Positions 33,893-41,559 of a stretch of DNA of 64,000 nt are shown here, in pieces. Below the pieces are notes generated by a model. It saw nothing but the letters and a program-made list of their open reading frames with translations, was not told the origin of the DNA and did not search any database. A program made the position numbers and the translations under genes. The first letter of the stretch is position 1. Every line of letters starts with the position of its first letter. Source of the DNA: Treponema sp. (lineage in GTDB: Bacteria; Spirochaetota; Spirochaetia; Treponematales; Treponemataceae); assembly GCA_017464425.1 (NCBI GenBank), contig JAFUDX010000025.1, positions 1 to 64,000 on the forward strand, written 5' to 3'.

Positions 33893-34822
33893 TTAAAGTG
33901 TTAATGCCCAGTGGCACATTTCTTTGATTCCTTCATTCAGGGATATCTTTGGCTCCCAACCGAGATTCTGTTTTATTTTTGAATAGTCACAGTAGATGCC
34001 ATACTGGTCGCCAGGTGTGCTTCCTGAATATTCAACAGACACATCAAAAGGCAAATAGTTTTTTATTGTAGCAATAAGTTCTTCACAAGTTGTTTTTATA
34101 TTTGTAGCAACATTATAGCAGTTATATAATTCGGTTTCGTTTCCATTCGCCGCCATAATACATGCACGAACCGTATCATCAACATGAACAAAATCGCGGA
34201 AACGATTCTTGTCGCCTTTTACAACAATATGATGATTCTTCACCGCTTGCGCCAGAAATATGCTGACCATTCCCTGTTTTAAGTTCTCCATATTCTGACC
34301 AGAACCGTATGTATTATTAAATCGCAGTGCCGTTGAGCGAATCCCATATTGTGTATATATCCGCATGTAATGTTCACTTGCAATTTTCCCAACCGCATAA
34401 AAACTTTTGGGCTTTAATTCTGCTGTCAGCTCAGAAACAGAACCTTTATTTTCATCGCCATAGACTGACATAGATGAAGCATACACAAATCTTTTACAGC
34501 CAGTGCGTTTTGCATAATCTAATAACAACAGGGTTGAAGCCGCATTACAATTCAAATCATATATAGGATTCTCAAAACTGATTTCACCACTGCTTTGCCC
34601 TGCTATATGAAAAATCACATCAAATTTTTCATTGTTAAGCTTTGCTATGATTTCAGGGGAAAAATCATCACCATACAGTTGTACCCCCCCCCAGACAATA
34701 TTTTTCTTGTTTCCCGTAGAGAGATTATCGATTATAGTTATTTCATGTCCTTCATCTGCAAGTTTTTTTGCAAGATGAGAACCGATAAAACCTGCGGCTC
34801 CTGTTACTAAATATTTCGCCAT
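33893..34822 (-). CDS. NAD-dependent sugar-nucleotide epimerase/dehydratase with G9 tract
   Basis: 309 aa extended-SDR enzyme. LVTGAAGFIGSHLAKKL near the start binds NAD(P); YASSMSVYGD and FYAVGKIASEHY give the Ser and YxxxK catalytic residues; RFRDFVHVDDTVRA and the C-terminal LGWEPKISLNEGIKEMC are typical of UDP-glucose 4-epimerase-like enzymes. Substrate not provable. Codons 44-47 (W-G-G-V) lie on nine G; both one-base slips lead to stops within about 15 codons, so the enzyme can be switched off. It is 5 nt downstream of the 493-aa gene. Confidence 0.85.
   Translation of the reverse strand: MAKYLVTGAAGFIGSHLAKKLADEGHEITIIDNLSTGNKKNIVWGGVQLYGDDFSPEIIAKLNNEKFDVIFHIAGQSSGEISFENPIYDLNCNAASTLLLLDYAKRTGCKRFVYASSMSVYGDENKGSVSELTAELKPKSFYAVGKIASEHYMRIYTQYGIRSTALRFNNTYGSGQNMENLKQGMVSIFLAQAVKNHHIVVKGDKNRFRDFVHVDDTVRACIMAANGNETELYNCYNVATNIKTTCEELIATIKNYLPFDVSVEYSGSTPGDQYGIYCDYSKIKQNLGWEPKISLNEGIKEMCHWALTL
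34684..34692. repeat. C9 (coding-strand G9) tract in the epimerase gene
   Basis: Nine C on the plus strand at residues ~44-47 of 309. The flank on the coding strand is G9-TACAACTGTA, as in the cytidylyltransferase-like gene. Confidence 0.85.
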
Positions 34823-34827
34823 ATAGC

Positions 34828-36309
34828 TTACTCCTCTATATCAAGCATTGCGTTATAGTTTCTAACCGCCGATGTATATTCTTCAATAAACGACAATGAG
34901 TGAAAGTTATCAAGCAAATCCCACAATTCTTGCACAGAGTTACAATGCGGGAAAGCTAAATCTGACACTGCCTGATAAAAATTCCGTCGGTTCGTTAAAT
35001 TCACCGATGCAAACACTTTACCTTCAATAGCTCCTTCCACAAGTGAATAAGAGTATTCACTGATAATTAAATCTGCAGCATGAATATCTTCCAGAAGACT
35101 TGTATTTGAAAAAGTCAGTGAAAAATGTTGCATATCCTGACTAGGAACATTTGTTGACAAACGGAGATTTGGTAAATTTAGATATGAAAAATACTCTGCT
35201 ATACGAGCGACTGTATGAACACCCGTATGCATAGGATGCACACAAGCAGGATGCGGTCGATAAATGAAAGTAATGTCAGAATATTTTCTTGCAGTCTGTG
35301 CAATGGCTTCGATAAGAATATCGTCATCAGATGGATTGATTAGTGCTGACCATGGACCTGCACATGTTGCCGATATCAAAACAGTCTTTAATTCTTTTGG
35401 AAATTGAGGTTCAGCCAAATACAACTTTTTCCTAAAAGGCAGAATTTCCACAGGAACAGATTGCGCATCGTATGCTTTTTTTCCGATTTTATCCCATGCA
35501 TAATACTGAACATTTTTTGGCTTAAATTTTAAATTTAAAGCCGTATAATTTGGTGGCAAATACCCATCTTGCACAAATCTGACATCATATTCAGAAGAAT
35601 CGGGAATTGGATTGCAGCCGCTCTCATGCATTGTCAAAAGATATTGAGCTTCATTTTTTTTATAGAATTCATTTCTATTTATTTTGTCTCTCTCAAAATT
35701 TGATTCCGCGAATTCAATTTCCAAATTTCTAGAAATTCTATTCATTTTTCCAATAAAAATGATTTTTCGCCCTAAATACTCGGCAACAGACACCCTATCA
35801 ATGGTTATGCGTTTTTTCGGTGACTTTATAAATTTATAGAACTGATAAAGCAATGGTATTGATTTTAATATTTCTTTTAGTTTTGATTTTCCTTCCAAGT
35901 AATAATAATCGCCTTTGAGAGAATGAAAACCGTACCTTTTCCAAACTTTACAATCAACTCCTAAATCATCTGATAAAACAAATCCTCTGAAATCTTTTTT
36001 ATTTAACACAATCTCTGATGCAATTCTTTGGTTCTTTAACGCAATCGCCCGTAAGCAAGATTTGAAAGAATCATTTTTTTCTTGCTGATATGCACGCTCA
36101 TCAATTTCTTTACATTCCGCATCAGTCAAAAAATCTGCAAAAGTCTTAAAATCTGCATTTGGGAATAAGTCTATCAACGTTTTTTTTTCAAAATCGAAAA
36201 GCATATGCGTTGTTATGAATAGATTCAGGTCTTTTGGAGTCGATAAATGAGAAAATTTTCTAAAACTACTCAGTTTTACATTGCCAGTAAATATAAATAT
36301 ATTTGTCAT
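34828..36309 (-). CDS. Predicted GT-B glycosyltransferase or glycerophosphotransferase-like protein
   Basis: 493 aa, not firmly recognised. The C-terminal half looks like a GT-B nucleotide-binding domain: VLISATCAGPWSALI, ITFIYRPHPACVHP (the R-P-H-P strand seen in CDP-glycerol and polysialyl-type transferases), DLIISEYSYSLVEGAIEGKVFASVN (S/T-x-Y-S-S-x-x-x-E-like). The N-terminal half has ALKNQRIASEIVLNKKDF and a long charged middle. It lies at the start of the downstream half of the polysaccharide operon, 5 nt before the epimerase gene. Role in the glycan is inferred from these neighbours. Confidence 0.55.
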   Translation of the reverse strand: MTNIFIFTGNVKLSSFRKFSHLSTPKDLNLFITTHMLFDFEKKTLIDLFPNADFKTFADFLTDAECKEIDERAYQQEKNDSFKSCLRAIALKNQRIASEIVLNKKDFRGFVLSDDLGVDCKVWKRYGFHSLKGDYYYLEGKSKLKEILKSIPLLYQFYKFIKSPKKRITIDRVSVAEYLGRKIIFIGKMNRISRNLEIEFAESNFERDKINRNEFYKKNEAQYLLTMHESGCNPIPDSSEYDVRFVQDGYLPPNYTALNLKFKPKNVQYYAWDKIGKKAYDAQSVPVEILPFRKKLYLAEPQFPKELKTVLISATCAGPWSALINPSDDDILIEAIAQTARKYSDITFIYRPHPACVHPMHTGVHTVARIAEYFSYLNLPNLRLSTNVPSQDMQHFSLTFSNTSLLEDIHAADLIISEYSYSLVEGAIEGKVFASVNLTNRRNFYQAVSDLAFPHCNSVQELWDLLDNFHSLSFIEEYTSAVRNYNAMLDIEE

Positions 36310-36310
36310 T

Positions 36311-36394
36311 TTAAAGGTAACCTAAAAATACAAAAAATTTTTGCTTCCACTTATTTATACAGTCAATAAATATAAAACAGTTGGTCTTGTTCAA
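36311..36394 (-). other. Possible remnant of a DegT-type aminotransferase 3' end
   Basis: The 290-nt gap 36310-36598 has no complete gene. One minus-strand frame reads LNKTNCFIFIDCINKW, which aligns without gaps with the last residues of the aminotransferase at 39025-40125 (LTNEQVKFVIDCINGW). The core is the 15-bp direct repeat listed separately. The rest of the gap is A+T-rich and featureless. Confidence 0.35.
36353..36367. repeat. Direct repeat, copy A (15 bp), flanking the ATPase island
   Basis: ATTTATACAGTCAAT, identical and in the same orientation as the copy at 39034-39048. Together they bracket the three-gene ATPase operon. Confidence 0.6.
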
Positions 36395-36598
36395 TCTAAA
36401 AAGTTTATTATTTCTAAAAACTTTCTTTTCAAAGAACAGTTCCTTTACAAAGCGGACTTAATATCTTTCGTTTTTATAAACTATCGAAGTCAAGCAAATA
36501 CCTAATTTGAGGCACAGAACAGCAAGATATATAATATCCGTATGAATTATGAGAATTACTTAATAAAAACTATCAGTCTTATTTCTAGTTCAGAACAA

Positions 36599-37528
36599 TT
36601 ATTTCTTTATATGGTCAGTAATTATTCCGACATAAACAAATTTATCGTCTTTCTTTAGGCTCTTAAAATATATACGACAGAATTTTCGAATCTTACCATT
36701 GTCATCTTTATTCATTTTTAAGTGCGGCTCACAAAGAACCTCTTGCTCTTCGCTGTCGATTGTAAATTTTTTTGTAAATTTCTGCTTTTCATTCTCGTTT
36801 TTATATGAGCCTTCAAACGAAGCATCTTCTATAATTTCTGAGTGCTGACTTTTAAAATACCGCAGAAATCCAACAAAATCATTTTCATACTCAGTTTTTC
36901 GCCTGAATTCATCAAGGATACAATCATTTAGACATATCAAGTATGAAACAATCTGTTTTAAATGTGTTCTATAAACTTTTCGCAACGAAACAACATTATC
37001 AGGATGAATAACTAAATTTTCAAAATAAAGTTTTGTCTCATCTATGAACATGTCCGTGGTGGCTGGTGGATTTTTGCACAAATAATTACGATGAAATTCA
37101 TACCAACTTTTTTTATCAGAAAGGATTTGCTTCTCATTTGTTATGGGGTAGTTCGGTTGTTTATTTAGAACAACAAGCCCAGTGCATTTTGTGTCGTCAT
37201 TCAATAACGCAACTATCTCTGAATCAGACAATTCAGTTGATTCACAACTCGATACAATAGTTCTTAATACTTCAATAGAATCCCTTAGAGTTCCATCATA
37301 ACAAGCAATTTCTTCATCAATAAATAAAATATCGCTCAGGCATTTTCCATCATCAAAAAGCACAGTCTCATAAAAATTAGATTCATGTAAATAAAAAGTA
37401 TCATCTTTTCTTGGGACAACAAAAGCTAGTAACTCGACAAAGGCAGCAAGTTTTAAAGCTATATCAGCTATAGAATCACATCCATTGTATGCAAATGTTT
37501 TATCATTTATATACAAATCAGCATTCAT
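36599..37528 (-). CDS. Unrecognised protein, third gene of the Cas2-like/ATPase operon
   Basis: 309 aa, no domain recognised. No membrane segments or signal peptide. The first ~75 residues include a hydrophobic helix (IALKLAAFVELLAFVV); the middle is charged and helical; the end has a Cys-Glu-Pro-His-Leu-Lys stretch, then FCRIYFKSLKKDDKFVYVGIITDHIKK, a beta-rich tail. Its ATG overlaps the end of the ATPase gene by 4 nt (ATGA), so stoichiometric production with the ATPase is likely. By analogy with known ATPase-effector pairs (Septu, PARIS, Gabija type) it would be the effector or substrate-binding partner, but this is inference only. Confidence 0.6.
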   Translation of the reverse strand: MNADLYINDKTFAYNGCDSIADIALKLAAFVELLAFVVPRKDDTFYLHESNFYETVLFDDGKCLSDILFIDEEIACYDGTLRDSIEVLRTIVSSCESTELSDSEIVALLNDDTKCTGLVVLNKQPNYPITNEKQILSDKKSWYEFHRNYLCKNPPATTDMFIDETKLYFENLVIHPDNVVSLRKVYRTHLKQIVSYLICLNDCILDEFRRKTEYENDFVGFLRYFKSQHSEIIEDASFEGSYKNENEKQKFTKKFTIDSEEQEVLCEPHLKMNKDDNGKIRKFCRIYFKSLKKDDKFVYVGIITDHIKK

Positions 37529-38658
37529 CGCCCAATTCCAAGTTTTATTATTTTTGCCAAATCAATTGACTGTTGGTCAAAAAAACCCGCAGGCCAATGT
37601 GGTATCTGTCCCTTTTTATTAATTTCCAAAGATTTTACTGAAAAATCTTTGTCAAAAAAATATATGCTTGCATCAGTATTCGTAATTGGGCATTCATCTA
37701 AAACAGAACATAAACGAACTGCATTTATTATATGCTCGCTATGTGTTTCAATAAAGATTTGAAGATTTTTCTGTTCCATAGCGGTCTTGCAAACCAATTG
37801 CATCAAGCGTGATTGTGCCAGCGGGTGTAAATGCGCTTCCGGATTTTCAATAAAAATAACGCCTTTATCTACATAATGCAACAAAAGAAGAATAGACAAT
37901 ATATAACTATAGCCAAATCCTGTATTTATAGATTTTACGGACCGAGTTGCATTAACAAAAGTCAGTCCCAAAACAGGAAAATTATTTTCAAGCCCTGTTA
38001 TTTTTACATCATCTGAAAAATCCATAATCCATTGCAAATCTTTTGCAACTGTTTCTAACAGGCCTTTATTCTTATAGAGAACATTCAAGCGAAATTGTCC
38101 ATTCTCACCAATAGGATTCAAAAACTCTAATTCAGATTTTTCTTCATACTTGGTTGACCCCAATCTGTCTGCTGAAATATAGTAAAAATTACTGAGAATA
38201 GATTTTATAGCAGTCAAATCATCATTAGAATATCGGAAATCTTTTACAACAGTTTCATCTGGAACAGAAGCGTTTATATATGCTCTTGTATCAGCCGAAG
38301 AATCATTACCATTCATTATAAGCTCACAAAGAGTTGCACTTCTATTATTCTCTTTATCTTTTTTGTAACCTAAAGTTAGCTCATTTAAAACTTCTGAATC
38401 CGTATGCAAACTAAATTCAACAGGCAAATTAGAAGAATTTACTATATCCTCATATAAATCAAGTTTTACAAAATCACCGTTTATACACAACTTCTTTATA
38501 TCATTGTACCCGAGACTTTGGGAGAGCATAAGAAGAGCCTGAAATACGGAAGATTTTCCCCTTCCATTATATCCCGTAAGCAAATTCATCTTAGAAAAGG
38601 TAAAAACTTGCTTACCAGAAAAACACTTAAAATTCTTTAGGGAAAATTCAGTTATCAT
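37525..38658 (-). CDS. AAA/ABC-type ATPase, DUF3696/OLD-like
   Basis: 377 aa SMC/OLD-type ATPase. MITEFSLKNFKCFSGKQ is the standard 'overcoming-lysogenisation' start; Walker A is GYNGRGKSS at 29-37; the ABC signature region lies in SINTGFGYSYILSILLLLHYV; Walker B is VIFIENPEAHLHP near 267; ETHSEHIINAVR is the switch region of the DUF3696 group. No TOPRIM domain is attached. Overlaps the small Cas2-like gene by 11 nt and the 309-aa gene by 4 nt. Such ATPases are frequent in anti-phage systems; the function here is inferred from context. Confidence 0.8.
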   Translation of the reverse strand: MITEFSLKNFKCFSGKQVFTFSKMNLLTGYNGRGKSSVFQALLMLSQSLGYNDIKKLCINGDFVKLDLYEDIVNSSNLPVEFSLHTDSEVLNELTLGYKKDKENNRSATLCELIMNGNDSSADTRAYINASVPDETVVKDFRYSNDDLTAIKSILSNFYYISADRLGSTKYEEKSELEFLNPIGENGQFRLNVLYKNKGLLETVAKDLQWIMDFSDDVKITGLENNFPVLGLTFVNATRSVKSINTGFGYSYILSILLLLHYVDKGVIFIENPEAHLHPLAQSRLMQLVCKTAMEQKNLQIFIETHSEHIINAVRLCSVLDECPITNTDASIYFFDKDFSVKSLEINKKGQIPHWPAGFFDQQSIDLAKIIKLGIGR

Positions 38659-38923
38659 CAGATGTACCCTTCATAAGCCAATCAATTGTATTAGATGAAA
38701 GCCAGCCAGACATTAAGCCTTCATTAACTTTCGCAACAAGCAAGTGTCCGTTTCCATCTGCAAAAAAAGGCTGAAGTTTCTTGTAAATAACATCATTATC
38801 TTCATTAGTGCGTAAGAACCACCCAGATTTTACATAATTGCATGTATCGCCAAGATTCTTTAATGCAACAATAAAATCCTGTTCGTTATTATCGATATCA
38901 TAGGAAATTGAATAAAGTTTCAT
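38648..38923 (-). CDS. Cas2-like/SinR-family small protein, first gene of the ATPase operon
   Basis: 91 aa ferredoxin-like protein. MKLYSISYDIDNNEQDF has the first beta strand with Asp9 at the position of the Cas2 metal-binding Asp; VKSGWFLRTNEDNDVIYKKLQPFFADGNGHLLVAKV follows the beta-alpha-beta order of SinR/Cas2-like proteins; the C-terminus is GWLSSNTIDWL. Stand-alone members are mostly uncharacterised; related folds act as nucleases (Cas2, VapD). No Cas genes or repeats are nearby. It overlaps the ATPase gene by 11 nt, so the three genes form one compact operon inserted in the polysaccharide region. Confidence 0.68.
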   Translation of the reverse strand: MKLYSISYDIDNNEQDFIVALKNLGDTCNYVKSGWFLRTNEDNDVIYKKLQPFFADGNGHLLVAKVNEGLMSGWLSSNTIDWLMKGTSDDN

Positions 38924-39024
38924 TCTGTCAAAACACTAAAATTTCTATTGATGATAGCATTTTATGCTAACCTTCGTCTAGTTATATTTCGGCAATATCA
39001 GAATCAAACTTTAATTTCACTTCA

Positions 39025-40125
39025 TCACCATCCATTTATACAGTCAATTACAAATTTCACTTGCTCGTTAGTCAAAGTTGGGCTCATCGGCAGGCTAAGT
39101 TCTTCTGCGTGGATTTTCTCCGTAACAGGGAAAGTCAAATTATTCCATTCCTTGTAGGCAGCCTGCTTGTGTGGCGGAATGGGATAATGAATGATTGTTC
39201 CAATTTCTTTTTCTTTAAGATAGTTCTGAAGTTCATCGCGCTTTTTTGTAAAAACAGGGAAGATATGGAACACATTGTTTTCTTTCGGCAGAACAGATGG
39301 CATTTTGATTGCAGAATTTTTGATTCCGTCGTAATACATTTTTGCAATTTCTTTACGGCGGTTGTTGTCGTCATCAAGATGGCGGAGCTTTACATCAAGA
39401 ACCGCAGCCGACATTTCATCAAGACGGCTGTTTTCGCCAATGTAATCAAACACATATTTTTTTGATGAGCCGTAATTTCCAAGAACTCTTACCAACTTTG
39501 CAATTTCTTCATCATCGGTTGTAACAGCCCCCGCATCACCAAAGGCACCAAGATTCTTTCCTGGATAAAAGCTGTGAGCTGCTACAGTTCCAAAACTGCC
39601 GGTTTTCTTTCCCTTATATGCGCAACCGTGCGCCTGTGCATTATCTTCAAAAAGCTTTAGATTATGATTCTTACAAATCCCCGCAATCTTTTCGTTATAA
39701 AGGCAACGCCCATAAAGGTGTACAAGCATTACGCCACGAGTTTTTGAAGTGATTGCTTTTTCGATAGATTCCGGGTCAAGCTCCAAAGTTTCAGGATTTG
39801 GGTCAAGCAGAACAGGCTTTAAGTTGTTTTGTGATATAGAAAGTATTGTTGCAATGTATGTATTTGCCTGAACAATAACTTCGTCGCCGTCATTCCAGCC
39901 ATACAATATTTTACACGCCCGAATCATCAGTTCCAGAGCCTGTAATCCGTTTGCCACGCCAACACAGTATTTAGTGCCAATGTATTTGGCATAGTTTTCT
40001 TCAAAAACTTTATTTTCGTTTCCCTGTAAATACCAACCGCTATCCGTAACGCGTAAAACGGCTTGGTGTAGTTCGCCTGCATATTTTGCAGTAATATCTC
40101 TTAAGCTTAAAAATGGAACTTGCAT
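39025..40125 (-). CDS. DegT/DnrJ/EryC1-type sugar aminotransferase (FdtB/QdtB-like)
   Basis: 366 aa PLP enzyme converting a keto-sugar nucleotide into an amino sugar. VPFLSLRDITAKY and SGWYLQGNEN at the start; ANGLQALELMIRAC for phosphate binding; EDNAQAHGCAYKGKKTGSFG; the PLP lysine in SFYPGKNLGAFGDAGAV near 187; NSRLDEMSAAVL; HIFPVF. With the adjacent FdtA-type ketoisomerase it fits synthesis of dTDP-3-amino-3,6-dideoxyhexose (Fuc3N or Qui3N), though dTDP-glucose synthase/dehydratase genes are not in this window. Its last codons contain one copy of the 15-bp direct repeat that also lies beyond the ATPase island. Confidence 0.9.
   Translation of the reverse strand: MQVPFLSLRDITAKYAGELHQAVLRVTDSGWYLQGNENKVFEENYAKYIGTKYCVGVANGLQALELMIRACKILYGWNDGDEVIVQANTYIATILSISQNNLKPVLLDPNPETLELDPESIEKAITSKTRGVMLVHLYGRCLYNEKIAGICKNHNLKLFEDNAQAHGCAYKGKKTGSFGTVAAHSFYPGKNLGAFGDAGAVTTDDEEIAKLVRVLGNYGSSKKYVFDYIGENSRLDEMSAAVLDVKLRHLDDDNNRRKEIAKMYYDGIKNSAIKMPSVLPKENNVFHIFPVFTKKRDELQNYLKEKEIGTIIHYPIPPHKQAAYKEWNNLTFPVTEKIHAEELSLPMSPTLTNEQVKFVIDCINGW
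39034..39048. repeat. Direct repeat, copy B (15 bp), in the 3' end of the aminotransferase gene
   Basis: ATTTATACAGTCAAT, identical to 36353-36367. It codes for part of the IDCIN stretch at the C-terminus of the aminotransferase. Confidence 0.6.
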
Positions 40126-40134
40126 ATTATCACC

Positions 40135-40542
40135 TTATTTTTTTATGTCCATGCTTTTCAGATACTCGTCATAATCGCGGATATATTCTTTTCCGTCATA
40201 ATGCGTGTTTGCAAGAACCAGAAGGACAGAATCTGATGAAAAGTCATACATATCTTTCCAAATCATTTTTGGAATATAAATCGCCTGCATAGGCCTATTC
40301 AGCTCTACAATATGCTCGCCTACACCGTCAGTAACACGAACTTTTGATTTTCCAGCAACATTCACAAGGACAAATTCACTTTCTTTGTTTGCGTGTTGCC
40401 CGCGTACAACTTTTGAATCAGAACCATAAATATAAAAAACACGCTTGATTTCAAACGGGATGTCTTTAGCCCCTTCGATAACAACAAGTTTACCCCGTTC
40501 ATCTCCAAGGTCTTTAAAGTCGAGAAGTCTACATAGTTCCAT
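40135..40542 (-). CDS. dTDP-sugar 3,4-ketoisomerase (FdtA/QdtA/WxcM-like cupin)
   Basis: 135 aa single-domain cupin. DERGKLVVIEGAKDIPFEIKRVFYIYG is the hallmark start of the family; RGQHANKESEFVLVNVAGKSKVRVTDG carries the conserved His; YIPKMIWKDMYDFSSDSVLLVLANTHYD completes the barrel. Isomerises dTDP-4-keto-6-deoxyglucose to the 3-keto sugar used by the aminotransferase 9 nt downstream. First structural gene after the long leader. Confidence 0.9.
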   Translation of the reverse strand: MELCRLLDFKDLGDERGKLVVIEGAKDIPFEIKRVFYIYGSDSKVVRGQHANKESEFVLVNVAGKSKVRVTDGVGEHIVELNRPMQAIYIPKMIWKDMYDFSSDSVLLVLANTHYDGKEYIRDYDEYLKSMDIKK

Positions 40543-40906
40543 GATTGTACCCTAATTAGAAAACCACAACATCAGTATGCTGTGCCAAAAGCATGGCAAA
40601 GGACAGAACCGACATAGCCGGTTCCTGAAACTGCGATTTTTTGTACTGTTCTAACGATTGTAAAAAAGTAGGTAGGTTTTAGTAGAAAGTCACTATACCT
40701 GTTTAAACCAAAAAAGTGCCCCGCCTACACCTTCTCCCTTTCTGGCAGAGTTCATTTCACGAGCTTCCGAAACAAGTTCGGAATGACGAAACGAAGTCTC
40801 CATACACGCAGCACAAATTCTGCTGCCACAGGAAAAGAGAAATAGACGCTGCACTTATTTACGCACCAGACGTGCCTCATAAACAGTAAGCAACTGATAT
40901 TTTTCT
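40543..40906 (-). promoter_or_regulatory. Long structured leader upstream of the polysaccharide operon
   Basis: About 360 nt without a gene between the 40.9-kb promoter and the ketoisomerase start. On the minus strand it can form GCAGCA/TGCTGC, TTCCGAA/TTCGGAA (part of a dispersed CGTCATTCCGAAC-type repeat) and GAACCG/CGGTTC hairpins, the last at about 40604-40624. Such a leader just downstream of a NusG paralogue is where a processive antiterminator would load. No classical JUMPstart/ops motif was recognised. Confidence 0.45.
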
Positions 40907-40935
40907 ATATTACATTGCGGATTCGTTCCTGTCAA
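40907..40935 (-). promoter_or_regulatory. Internal promoter between loaP and the polysaccharide genes
   Basis: On the minus strand: TTGACA, 17-nt spacer, TAATAT. It lies about 50 nt after the end of the antiterminator gene. Confidence 0.72.
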
Positions 40936-40986
40936 GATTTCAAAAAAACTGGTAAAAACATGATTTTTTTGAGAAATGAGCCTGAG

Positions 40987-41508
40987 CTAGTTGCTTTCGC
41001 CTGTTTTTTCGGCTTCTTCGTAGTTTAGGTCAAACATTTTGCCGTCTTTCGTGAGCAGAGAGCGCACTGTTATAATTTTTTTCTTTTTGTTTACCATAAC
41101 AACGCTTCCTTCATAACCTTTTAGCGGGCCTGAAATCGCCTTTACATTCTGACCGGGAAGAAACTGCACTTTTGATATTCCCAGAACTTCACCGTTCTGA
41201 ATCAAAAATTTCAGTTCCTCTAGCGCGCTTCCTTGAATTGAGAGGGGGGATTGGTTGTCGGGCAAGATACGGCAGAACCCCTTGATTTTTCGGAGTTTAA
41301 AAAAGAATTCCGCAGAGAAGTCTTCGACTCCAAAAAATAAGTATCCTGGAAAAAGAGAACCCAAAAACCATCCCCTTCTTTTTGTATGCAGTTTTCGCTC
41401 AAAATAATAAAACTGAGTTGCAGGAAATAATTCTTTTAATTCATGTATTGCCCGGTCTTTGAAGTTTTTTTCATCGCCCGTAAGCACCATTATGCAGTAA
41501 TATTCCAT
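40987..41508 (-). CDS. loaP: NusG-paralogue transcription antiterminator (LoaP-like)
   Basis: 173 aa. N-terminal NGN domain: MEYYCIMVLTGDEKNFKDRAIHEL, KLHTKRRGWFLGSLFPGYLFFGVE, FCRILPDNQSP. C-terminal KOW: FLPGQNVKAISGPLKGYEGSVVMVNKKKKIITVRSLL. The length and 'CIMV-TG' start match the LoaP group that promotes processive antitermination of long polysaccharide or antibiotic operons. It is the first gene after a strong promoter and precedes the long leader and ~22 kb of co-directional polysaccharide genes, exactly where such a regulator is expected. The start at 41508 is preferred; a longer frame to 41571 would begin at the promoter itself. Confidence 0.85.
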   Translation of the reverse strand: MEYYCIMVLTGDEKNFKDRAIHELKELFPATQFYYFERKLHTKRRGWFLGSLFPGYLFFGVEDFSAEFFFKLRKIKGFCRILPDNQSPLSIQGSALEELKFLIQNGEVLGISKVQFLPGQNVKAISGPLKGYEGSVVMVNKKKKIITVRSLLTKDGKMFDLNYEEAEKTGESN

Positions 41509-41559
41509 AAATTGAGTCTCACGCGAGTACACACCACTCGTATCAATTTTAGTTGTTGA

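Noticed and set aside
38648..38923. Cas2 of a CRISPR-Cas system
   Set aside because: The fold and Asp9 resemble Cas2, but there is no Cas1, no other cas gene and no repeat-spacer array anywhere in the window. The stand-alone SinR-like group fits better.
36599..38923. Assignment of the three-gene operon to PARIS, Septu or Gabija
   Set aside because: PARIS needs a TOPRIM partner, Septu an HNH-type PtuB and Gabija a TOPRIM-ATPase plus UvrD-like helicase; none of these signatures is visible in the partner proteins.
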